Shown piece after piece: positions 42,555 to 50,566 of a DNA stretch of 64,000 nt (position 1 is its first letter; every line of letters begins with the position of its first letter). The notes beneath the pieces are model-generated. The model saw only the letters and a program-made list of their open reading frames with translations, was not told the DNA's origin and did no database searches. The translations under genes were made by a program, and so were the position numbers. Origin of the DNA: Gammaproteobacteria bacterium (GTDB lineage Bacteria; Pseudomonadota; Gammaproteobacteria; Xanthomonadales; Wenzhouxiangellaceae); the NCBI GenBank assembly GCA_021772985.1, contig JAJFKX010000025.1, positions 62,001 through 126,000 on the forward strand, in the 5' to 3' direction.

Positions 42555-44447
42555 TTAGTCTTCCGGTCGTCCGGCACCGGGGTTCATTACCGATACATCG
42601 GCGTTGGCCCAGGCCTGCTCCAGTTCAATATCGACCGCGGCTGCCTCTTCGGATTTACCCTGCGCCCGTAGCGAGGTCGCCATGCCATGCAAAGACCAGC
42701 CGTTTTTTGGGAAATGCTGCAGATCTTCGCGGAAGGCCCGCTCTGCATCACCGTATCGGTCTGCAAGAAGGAGAATATCACCCAAGTCTTGACGGGTCGG
42801 CATTGTCCATTCGGGCGGCTCACCGTACTTAAGAGCATCTTCGAGCCGGACGGCCTCATACAGATGATCGGCCGCTGACTCCATGTTGCCGGCCGCTGCA
42901 TCCACCCAGCCTGCCAACACGCTTTCCGCAACAGCCACCAGGTCGACGGACCGGTTGAATTCCATCTGAATATCATCCAGTTCCGATGATGACGCAATCG
43001 ATCGCAACTTCGCTAATTCGGCTGCGGCTGCGGCTCGATCTTGTCGCGCTGCGAATGCACGGCCGCGGGCGTAGTGCCAGATCGCCCTGGCATGTGGTTG
43101 AGATTCGGGAGGCGCAGCAGCTGCCAACAGGTCGTCCCAACGCGCGAAACGAACCCGCACCAGCAACGGCCGGATAGACCAATGCTGTAGAAAATCCATA
43201 CCGGGCGAGCCAAACAATTCTGCAGGCAACAATCGGGACACAGTTTCTGCAGCCTCGATCGAATCATTGCTGCGGCCGATCATCATGGTGGCGAACGCCA
43301 TAAAGTCGTAGTTGTGCGGGTAATAGCCCGCAGTATACATACCCATCGCCGGGTTCTGGTCCTGAATATAGGTTTCATCGGCATGAATAGCATGTTTATT
43401 CGCCTCCACAGCGTCCAGGTAGCGGCCGACCCGGATATAAATATGGCCGGGCATGTGCACCAGATGGCCCGCTCCCGGCATCAATTTAGCCAGGCGCTCG
43501 GCACACTCGATGGCGCGTTCCGGGTAGAGCTTTTCCACTGCGTGAATGAAGAAGTGGCACGCACCGGGGTGTTTTTCGTTTACCGCGATCACCGACTCAA
43601 GACTGGCTAGCGCGTCGGCGATGCCGGGGTTCGGGCTACCATCCTCTGCCCAGTAGTCCCAGGGTCTGAGATCCATCAGAGATTCTGCGTACAGTACGGC
43701 GACTTCCTGGTTATCCGGATAACGAGCAGCAACGCTGGCCATTGCGTCGGAATACGCCTGGTCGAGGGGAACACGATCCACCGGCGGCTTGGCCGCGTAA
43801 CGCACAGCCAGCGCGTCAATCAATGCCTGCTCGTGCTTCGAGGCATGTTCGCGCCGCGTCAGTGCACCCTGCACTGCGGCATATGCAGCAATAGCGGAAG
43901 GTTCATCCATGGGCAGGTTGATGTTTGGCCCCCAAGCCATGGATTCACCCCACCAGCACATTGCGCAGTCCGCATCCAGTCGCTGCGCCTCTTTAAATGC
44001 ACGGACGGCTTCGGCGTGGTTGAACGCGTAGTAAAGGCGCATGCCCTGATCAAAATAATTCTGGGCAGACGCAAGGCCTGTAGTGATCGGGACGTGATGA
44101 TCACCCAAATCATCGTACAGCGGCACAGATTCAATTGCTGGCTGACGCGATTCGCTGAGTGGATCAGGGATTGCCAAAGACTCGACGGCGTTTGCGGCGA
44201 CTCTGATCTCGCCGGTGTCCCGGACCTCAGCGTTGCTCGAGAGTACCGCCGGATTCAAATCAGAAAGTCTATCGAAAGCAGTGATTGCACCGACAACGGC
44301 ATCCTGCGGTGCCTCGACTAAAAAGATTGCGCCGGTTGAAAAGGTTTTCCCACTCTTGATGACCGAAACCTGTTCGATTTCGATAGACCATGCGGTCGAA
44401 CCGAAGAGGGCGATCAGCAGGCCCACTGTTCGTGCGAATTGTTTCAT
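42555..44447 (-). CDS. Exported TPR protein with CxxCW motif
   Basis: 630 residues from the ATG at 44447, where a signal peptide begins (cleaved after AWS) with CTGGAG upstream. Residues 20-100 resemble part of an SRPBCC/START-like domain (VEAPQDAVVGAITAFDRLSDL); the rest carries TPR motifs with family landmarks CAMCWWGESMAWGPNINLP, CHFFIHAVE, HMPGHIYIRVGRY and YYPHNYDF. This family is common in bacteria; its function is unknown. GC-rich codon use. Divergent from the BTAD-hydrolase gene. Confidence 0.7.
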   Translation of the reverse strand: MKQFARTVGLLIALFGSTAWSIEIEQVSVIKSGKTFSTGAIFLVEAPQDAVVGAITAFDRLSDLNPAVLSSNAEVRDTGEIRVAANAVESLAIPDPLSESRQPAIESVPLYDDLGDHHVPITTGLASAQNYFDQGMRLYYAFNHAEAVRAFKEAQRLDADCAMCWWGESMAWGPNINLPMDEPSAIAAYAAVQGALTRREHASKHEQALIDALAVRYAAKPPVDRVPLDQAYSDAMASVAARYPDNQEVAVLYAESLMDLRPWDYWAEDGSPNPGIADALASLESVIAVNEKHPGACHFFIHAVEKLYPERAIECAERLAKLMPGAGHLVHMPGHIYIRVGRYLDAVEANKHAIHADETYIQDQNPAMGMYTAGYYPHNYDFMAFATMMIGRSNDSIEAAETVSRLLPAELFGSPGMDFLQHWSIRPLLVRVRFARWDDLLAAAAPPESQPHARAIWHYARGRAFAARQDRAAAAAELAKLRSIASSSELDDIQMEFNRSVDLVAVAESVLAGWVDAAAGNMESAADHLYEAVRLEDALKYGEPPEWTMPTRQDLGDILLLADRYGDAERAFREDLQHFPKNGWSLHGMATSLRAQGKSEEAAAVDIELEQAWANADVSVMNPGAGRPED

Positions 44448-44698
44448 TACAGACTCCAGTATTTTCCAGAGCGACCGCATTAGTCGCTTCGTTTGGGTAC
44501 CAGGAGAATAGTCGACCATCGTGTTAGCACCCGTTTTCAGGAGCGTGGAAATTGTAGGCGATAGTGATGGAGATGCCGACTGCGTCATTGCCTCCGGCGG
44601 TTATAATGGTGGTCTTGCTTGTCTGACTCGGCGAGCTGTGGAGCTCCGGACGGTGGCGCGAATGGTATTTTTGAGGTGACTGAAATGGCTAGGCAAAC

Positions 44699-46288
44699 AT
44701 GGCAGCGCTGAGAATCAACACGCTGGGCGAGCTGGTGGTCCTTCGCGACGACCAGCCGTTGAATTTGCCTGCGTCAAAGCGCGCACGCGCGTTGCTCGCG
44801 TATCTGGCTTTGACCGCACGGCCGCACCGGCGCGATCGTTTATGCGAGGTGTTTTGGGAGATTCCCGACGATCCCCGCGGTGCCTTGCGCTGGGCTCTGA
44901 GCAAGCTGCGCAGTGTGGTGAATGAGGAGGGTGCCGATCGTCTGAAGGCCGATCGCGAGCGCGTCGCGTTGGAAACGGCGGATACCGACATCGACATCCA
45001 GTTACTGTCGGCTGAACTGAAGAGTTCGACACTGTCGGTCGGGCGACTGCGGGCAATAGCTGACCAACTGCGTGAGCCAATGCTCGCGGGCATCGACTTG
45101 CCGGATCAGGCGTTATTTCAGCAATGGCTGACGGCCGAAAGGGAGGACGCCAAACGGCTGCTCGCCAAAGCGTTGGGACGGCTCGCATGCCATCTCGATC
45201 ATCCACCTAACAAAGCCGTTGTCTGGACACGCGAGTGGCTGGAACTTGAGCCTTTTGATACCAACGCAGCAACGCAGCTCGTGACGCAACTCGAACAACT
45301 CGGCGAATCCCGAGAGCTTGAGAGCTTGTCTCGGGATTTGACGATGCGATTTCGCAACGCAGCTATCAGTTGGTCCCCAGCCAAGAGGGCAGATACTCCG
45401 CCACTCACTGAGGACGACGGCGAAACCGTCCAGGTCCGACAGTTGCTGGCGCGACAGAAAATCCAGTTCTGCACGGCGGCGGACGGAGCACGCATTGCGT
45501 ACGCCTCGGTCGGGCAGGGTGTGCCGATCATCAAGGCTGCCAACTGGCTGAGTCACCTTGAGCTGGACTGGGATGCGCCAATCTGGAGTCCGTTGTTTCG
45601 GGAGCTCGCGCGCGATCACTATTTCGTGCGCTATGACGAACGCGGCAACGGATTGTCGGACTGGGACGTCAGCGAACTCTCGCAGGAGGCGTTCGTCGCC
45701 GACCTTGAGACCGTGGTTGAGGCCACCGAACTGGAACGTTTTGCGTTGCTTGGCATTTCGCAGGGTGCTGCCGTGTCGATTGAATACGCGGTCCGACATC
45801 CGCAACGCGTTTCCCACCTCATTCTGTTCGGCGGTTACGCGGCTGGCTGGCGGATTGGTGCAACAGCAGCGACCATCAAGGAGCGGGAAGCGATCATGAC
45901 GCTGACATCCAGCGGGTGGGGTCAGGACAATCCGGCGTATCGGCAGATCTTTTCTTCCACTTTCATGCCAAGCGCAACGGCAAAAGAGCTTAGCTGGTTC
46001 AACGAATTTCAGCGTCGAACTACCTCGCCCGAAAACGCGGTCCGATTCTTATCAGCCTTTGGCGATATCGACGTGCGCGATCGATTGGCCGAGGTGTCGG
46101 TGCCAACGTTGGTGATTCACTCCCTGGGGGACCGACGGATACCGACTACAATCGGCCGCGACATCGCCGCCGCCATTCCCAACGCCGAGTTTTTAGGTCT
46201 GGAGAGCGATGGCCACCTGCTGCTGGGTCGTGAACCTGCCTCGAAGACGTTCGTTGATGCCGTACAAGACTTTATAGCGCGCACATAG
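44699..46288 (+). CDS. BTAD/winged-helix regulator fused to alpha/beta hydrolase
   Basis: 529 residues. Residues 1-230 form a SARP-like regulator: winged helix (RARALLAYLAL, then ALRWALSKLRSVV) and a bacterial transcriptional activation domain (REWLELEPFDTNAATQLV). Residues 250-529 form a hydrolase with strand GARIAYASVGQG, nucleophile GISQGAAVS, acid in LGDRRIP and His in SDGHLLL. Fusion of the two is known mainly in actinobacteria and a few proteobacteria; the hydrolase may sense a small ester or lactone. Divergent from the TPR gene, which it may control. Confidence 0.75.
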   Translation: MAALRINTLGELVVLRDDQPLNLPASKRARALLAYLALTARPHRRDRLCEVFWEIPDDPRGALRWALSKLRSVVNEEGADRLKADRERVALETADTDIDIQLLSAELKSSTLSVGRLRAIADQLREPMLAGIDLPDQALFQQWLTAEREDAKRLLAKALGRLACHLDHPPNKAVVWTREWLELEPFDTNAATQLVTQLEQLGESRELESLSRDLTMRFRNAAISWSPAKRADTPPLTEDDGETVQVRQLLARQKIQFCTAADGARIAYASVGQGVPIIKAANWLSHLELDWDAPIWSPLFRELARDHYFVRYDERGNGLSDWDVSELSQEAFVADLETVVEATELERFALLGISQGAAVSIEYAVRHPQRVSHLILFGGYAAGWRIGATAATIKEREAIMTLTSSGWGQDNPAYRQIFSSTFMPSATAKELSWFNEFQRRTTSPENAVRFLSAFGDIDVRDRLAEVSVPTLVIHSLGDRRIPTTIGRDIAAAIPNAEFLGLESDGHLLLGREPASKTFVDAVQDFIART

Positions 46289-46416
46289 CACGAAGAACGC
46301 TTTTTCCACGCTCGGCACCACGCTCGATTCAACGGTCGCGCCCTAGCATTGCTCCCGAATTACCTAGCAGTCGGCTGTCGCCGTCTCGATCCCAAATTGG
46401 ATTAAGGAGTCTTCTA

Positions 46417-47370
46417 ATGGCTATCTATCGCACACAACTGCCCCAGACCGAAGGTGGTCTTTTTCTGACCGACGCGGGTCTTGAGACGGATTTGATCTTC
46501 AATCACGGAATCGAAATCCGCGAATTTGCCGCGCACACATTGCTGGAATCGCCCGAGGGCCGCTTCGTGTTGGCGCAATATTTCCGTGGTTTCCTGACGC
46601 TCGCCGACCGGCACAACGCGGGCTTCGTTTTTGACAGCCCAACCTGGAAAGCGCACTCACACTGGTCGGAGGCGCTCGGTGCGAGTGAAGCTGAGTTAGC
46701 TGAGGTCAACCGTGCGGCCATCAACTTCATTGCCGACCTGCGCGATGAATTCGCCGCAAATCGTAGACCGATTGTGCTGAATGCCGTTATTGGCCCTTGT
46801 GGCGATGCTTACGCTCCCGAAAAGATGATTTCAGCCGACGCGGCTGCGCGTCATCACGCGCAACAGATCGGCTGGCTCGCTGAAACGGAAGTCGACATGG
46901 TCTCGGCACTGACATTTACGCAGTCCTCTGAAGCGATCGGGATCGTCCGCGCTGCCAACGATGCGGGGCTGCCGATCGCTGTCTCGTTCACCGTTGAGAC
47001 GGACGGCAGACTGCCCACCGGTCAGCCCATTGGTGAGGCCATTGCCGAGGTCGACGCCGCGACTGGCCAGGGCGCTGAGTATTTCATGATCAACTGTGCC
47101 CATCCCGAGCACTTCCGAAATGCCTTGCACGATGAGCAATGGCTCCGTCGCATCCGCGGTTTTCGCTGCAATGCTTCGCGTTGCAGCCATGCAGAACTTG
47201 ATGAGGCCGAAACCCTCGATGCCGGCGATCCGGCAGAACTCTCGCAGCAATACCGGGAGCTGGCCACGGCCATGCCATGGGTCAACGTGTTTGGCGGCTG
47301 CTGTGGTTCCGACCTTCGTCATGTGACGGCCATTGCGGACAGTGTTATTTCTAACTCAGCTGCGGATTGA
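46417..47370 (+). CDS. Homocysteine S-methyltransferase-family protein
   Basis: 317 residues, AAGGAG ribosome site. Pterin-independent methyltransferase barrel: LTDAGLETDLIF, zinc Cys in INCAHP and the paired Cys in GGCCGSD near the end. It transfers methyl groups from S-methylmethionine, SAM or betaine to homocysteine or selenocysteine; the exact donor cannot be told. It stands downstream of the BTAD-hydrolase gene on the same strand, with 128 bp between. Confidence 0.78.
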   Translation: MAIYRTQLPQTEGGLFLTDAGLETDLIFNHGIEIREFAAHTLLESPEGRFVLAQYFRGFLTLADRHNAGFVFDSPTWKAHSHWSEALGASEAELAEVNRAAINFIADLRDEFAANRRPIVLNAVIGPCGDAYAPEKMISADAAARHHAQQIGWLAETEVDMVSALTFTQSSEAIGIVRAANDAGLPIAVSFTVETDGRLPTGQPIGEAIAEVDAATGQGAEYFMINCAHPEHFRNALHDEQWLRRIRGFRCNASRCSHAELDEAETLDAGDPAELSQQYRELATAMPWVNVFGGCCGSDLRHVTAIADSVISNSAAD

Positions 47371-47422
47371 TGCGAATAACATCGCCTCGTTTGCCGTAAA
47401 AACATCCGCTATCCTAGCTAAC

Positions 47423-47520
47423 ATGGCAACCAAATTAGCAGCGCCGTCCAATGAGGATATCTGGCGAAAATACGATTCCGTCGAGCAACGCCTCAGCACT
47501 CCATTCAGTGAGCAAAGAGT
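47423..47520 (+). pseudogene. Methyltransferase, 5' fragment cut at a repeat
   Basis: ATG at 47423 begins MATKLAAPSNEDIWRKYDSV and continues EQRLSTPFSE, typical of the start of a class I SAM-dependent methyltransferase, then the frame enters the repeat at 47521 and is lost. The rest of the gene is not in the window. Confidence 0.5.
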
Positions 47521-47576
47521 CCAGACACCAACAATTCTCACTTTATCCGTTGCTAAAGATGTGGGTGTCTCAACTC
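47521..47576 (+). repeat. Dispersed hairpin repeat, CCAACAA subtype
   Basis: CCAGACACCAACAATTCTC, loop end GCTAAAG, right arm ATGTGGGTGTCTCAACTC. Near twin of the copy at 41236. Left border of the Fic unit and breakpoint of the methyltransferase fragment. Confidence 0.88.
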
Positions 47577-48487
47577 TGTCGTGGCAAACGAACGCGGTTA
47601 TAGTTGGCTATTAAGGGTTCAGCTATAAGACAGTCTTGCCCATCAATCTCTGCCTGTGTCAGTAACTGCCTTTGCAGCAAATCATTAATGACCTTTTGCA
47701 TATCGCTTTTCGGGAAGCAATAACGGTTTACCAAAACATCCAAAGACAGAACCGGACAATCTACAAAAGCCAACGCGACATAATGACCAACTTGATTAAC
47801 ATATGCTTGAACATCTGCCAAGGTGTTTTTTACCAGCTCTGCTGCATGCCTGATTGAACTTGCAATCATGTGCCGGTAAGCGTCAGCACGCCCGTTGCGC
47901 AATTCCGCTAAAGCCGGGATGTATTCTGATTTCGCGTGTTGCATAAAATAAAGACATTGGCCAAACCAAATCAGCCGCTTATCAAAAGACAGCCCACACG
48001 CACCAAGCGCCCGCGACAGCCTGCCGTTGCCATCACAAAACGGGTGGATATGAACTAGCCTATGTAACAATAGTGCCGACCGTTGCAGTGACGGATCGCT
48101 ACCGTTAACAAGTTCTAATAATGTATCAAGGTATCGCCCCATTGCTGATGGCAAAGGCGGCACAAAATCGACCAGATTTGTAAGCGGGTTTTTAACGGCA
48201 ATAGGTGCGCGTCTCAGCCCCGGTTTAACCTTGTTTAGCGTCAATCTTTTATGCAATTTAATCAGCGCATCAATGGTTATTTTTTGCCCCGCGTCGTGCT
48301 TGTCGATACAAGACAACATACGGGTAACGGCGAACGTTTTTGCGTTTGCAATCCCTTCTTGCGTCTTGTGATTGCGAGCAAAAAAAATAACAGGCAGAGG
48401 CAGCTTTTCCAATACCCGGAGGTTATCGGTAGCTGAGACCTGAAAATAAAATAACCATTGCAGCCGATCACATATGGCCGCCGCCAT
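47570..48487 (-). CDS. Fic-family protein adenylyltransferase-like
   Basis: 305 residues from the ATG at 48487, which shares one base with the stop of the upstream gene (TGATG). The Fic motif HIHPFCDGNGRLSRAL is intact: catalytic His, Gly-rich anion hole and Arg. Such enzymes transfer AMP or a phosphate group to target proteins. I do not see an inhibitory alpha-helix motif. The C-terminus appears to be a winged helix (DMQKVINDLLQRQLL), and the stop lies within the repeat arm. It is the last gene of a three-gene unit. Confidence 0.82.
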   Translation of the reverse strand: MAAAICDRLQWLFYFQVSATDNLRVLEKLPLPVIFFARNHKTQEGIANAKTFAVTRMLSCIDKHDAGQKITIDALIKLHKRLTLNKVKPGLRRAPIAVKNPLTNLVDFVPPLPSAMGRYLDTLLELVNGSDPSLQRSALLLHRLVHIHPFCDGNGRLSRALGACGLSFDKRLIWFGQCLYFMQHAKSEYIPALAELRNGRADAYRHMIASSIRHAAELVKNTLADVQAYVNQVGHYVALAFVDCPVLSLDVLVNRYCFPKSDMQKVINDLLQRQLLTQAEIDGQDCLIAEPLIANYNRVRLPRQS

Positions 48488-48975
48488 CAATCAGACCGCC
48501 GCGGCTTGCTTAGTGCTGGGGGGTGCTGTTGTTTTCGGTCTTTTTCTTTCAGCAGCCAGCCCTTATCTGCCATCCATTTCAGCAAGCCATCCGCTGCCAT
48601 TACGAACGCTGACATAAGCCAAGCAAACAGCAGGAAATCGTAATAGCGACCTTCGCCGACCATAGCATAAGGTAAATACATGCAAACCGGGGTAAATAGC
48701 AAAACAATTAAGCCAAGGTAACGCCAGTGGCGCGTAAATATCCGCTCTGGTTTTTCGACACGTCCAAGCGGGTCATTCAATAAACCCTGTTTATATAGAA
48801 CATACATACCCGCAACTGACACCAAACGAAAGCCCGCCCATGTGACCAGTAAAAGCCCAATAAATGACGCGGGGCTGCCGTCGCATAGTGGGTATGCAAG
48901 CAATGAAATACCCACAGCGAACAGCACCGCCACATAATTAATTACTAATGATTTTTGTATTGTGTTACTTCTCAT
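48487..48975 (-). CDS. Small membrane protein in the Fic unit
   Basis: 162 residues from the ATG at 48975 with a GGAG ribosome site. Four hydrophobic helices (about 8-30, 35-58, 85-105, 120-140) and a Lys-rich tail. No family recognised. It is translationally coupled to the fic gene and 65 bp downstream of an exported-protein gene. It could be an antitoxin, transporter or anchor; the arrangement with a Fic protein is unusual. Confidence 0.6.
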   Translation of the reverse strand: MRSNTIQKSLVINYVAVLFAVGISLLAYPLCDGSPASFIGLLLVTWAGFRLVSVAGMYVLYKQGLLNDPLGRVEKPERIFTRHWRYLGLIVLLFTPVCMYLPYAMVGEGRYYDFLLFAWLMSAFVMAADGLLKWMADKGWLLKEKDRKQQHPPALSKPRRSD

Positions 48976-49040
48976 TTTTGATACTCCAAAAGATCGGGCC
49001 ATACCTTGACCCGATCAGTTATTAATAGATCATTGACGAA

Positions 49041-49838
49041 TTATTTATAGGGGTCAAGTTCTATAACAATCGGATAATCAAGTTTAGATAAATCACCCTG
49101 AAAAATTTCCAATACTTGCCGCTGGACATGCGCCTGAATAATTGCGCGCTCGGCTTCGATTGCTGCCGGATCATGAAGCAGACTTTCATAGGCGTACATG
49201 TCAAAACCTACACCCCCGTTCGGATCGCAACCGGGGCAAGGTGGCTCAACTCCAACGTCATCAACACAGGCATAATGCGTATGCAATACGGGGTTTTGCA
49301 CGCTGTAAACTTCGTGGAAATTTTCAACGCTTTCATCTAGGCATACGGTTTGTGAGGTCGATAAAACATCACCACAATGCACCGTAGGGGCAGCGGTCAA
49401 TAAGTAAGTAGCCAAGCCACCGCTCAAGCCTCCCAAAGTAGGCCCCATACTGCCGCCGCTAAAGAATCCGCCGACAACGCCGCCAAATGCAGTGCCAAGC
49501 GTAGAAATTAGCGTTCTGAAACTTTGCCGCCTTGCGTTAACTGAGTCGGTTTGTGACATTGTTAACGGGCCTAATGTATGGGTCGAGCTTATACATCGGG
49601 CATCCTCCACAGGGTCGCCGTCGCCGCCGTCGCCTTCGTCATGATCCCAGTCGTCCCGACCATCCCAACGCTGGAAAAATGGATCATCAAACGATCCGCC
49701 ATAATTACCGCCACCAACGACCGTTATACGCCCAAGATCAAAAGTGGTATATCCCCACGCGCAAGAATCAGACGTGACCCCAGACATGTTGATAGCCATG
49801 ACAGCAATTGCCGTTGAAAAGTATAATTTTGTTTTCAC
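49041..49838 (-). CDS. Exported Gly/Asp-rich hypothetical protein
   Basis: 265 residues; N-terminal signal peptide, then an Asp/Gly-rich segment (WDGRDDWDHDEGDGG), a glycine-rich hydrophobic stretch (TAFGGVVGGFFSGGSMGP) of the kind seen in channel- or bacteriocin-like peptides, and an acidic/helical tail. Four to five cysteines. No family recognised. First gene of the unit that ends with fic. Confidence 0.5.
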   Translation of the reverse strand: MKTKLYFSTAIAVMAINMSGVTSDSCAWGYTTFDLGRITVVGGGNYGGSFDDPFFQRWDGRDDWDHDEGDGGDGDPVEDARCISSTHTLGPLTMSQTDSVNARRQSFRTLISTLGTAFGGVVGGFFSGGSMGPTLGGLSGGLATYLLTAAPTVHCGDVLSTSQTVCLDESVENFHEVYSVQNPVLHTHYACVDDVGVEPPCPGCDPNGGVGFDMYAYESLLHDPAAIEAERAIIQAHVQRQVLEIFQGDLSKLDYPIVIELDPYK

Positions 49839-50566
49839 GAGAATGGTTCCTTTGTGTTCCCTGGAAAAATAGCCAGCGGTTTTCGTTGCATGAGAGTGAA
49901 AACGCGTGAATGCCTGATCCCTTCAGACAATCTGACAAGCCAGACACCAACCGCGCCTAGCTCTTAATTAACTTATAGCTTACAACTTCAGTCTGTCAAT
50001 TGCCGCCCAATATTGCCTAATAAGCATCAACACGCCTTAAGCCTTATGGAACAAGGCATCGGGTGGTTTTCCTAAAAGCTATCGGAGGATTTTCTTACCA
50101 ACTATTGAGCGATTTTCTTACAAAGAAAGGTGCTAAAGATGTGGGTGTCTCAACTCATCACGATGCCAAGGCCCTCCTGTGATGGCACAACCAGTATCAA
50201 AGCACTGGCTGGATGATGAATGATAGGACCTCCCACTCGACTTCACCCAGCCAGACCCCAGGTGTAGATTGCGTCTGACCTCAGGCAGATGGAAGATCCA
50301 TTGCAAAAGTATCATCCGCTGTTGGCCTCGGTTCTGTCAAGACAGTGACTTTTCCAACCAGTTATGCATTGATGTCTGACTTTGTTTATATGTGTGCCGA
50401 AACACTACCTTGGCGCAAGTCGATCTGTTCAGCGGTCTCGATCAGAGTGCCGTGAAGACTGTCTGCTGCCACGCAGCCAGTGCACATGACCCTGCAAAAA
50501 CCAGCGGCCACTGTGCTGATTAGGGCTAGGTTCCCTTACTGCACGTAACTGGCTATCCTAAGTAAA
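49839..50566. other. Intergenic with repeat
   Basis: About 730 bp from the Fic-unit promoter to argS. It holds the repeat at 50131-50156, two GATTTTCTTAC units (about 50090-50123) just before it, and no intact gene. The 400 bp between the repeat and argS show no clear frame. Confidence 0.4.
50131..50156 (+). repeat. Dispersed hairpin repeat, right half
   Basis: GCTAAAG and ATGTGGGTGTCTCAACTC; the left arm is missing. Right border of the Fic unit. Confidence 0.85.

Noticed and set aside
2391..50156. Integron-type attC array
   Set aside because: The uniform orientation and cassette-like fragments recall attC sites, but the GTTRRRY/RYYYAAC core boxes are absent, genes lie on both strands and no integrase is present.
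2391..50156. CRISPR array
   Set aside because: The repeats are kilobases apart and palindromic, without regular spacers or cas genes.
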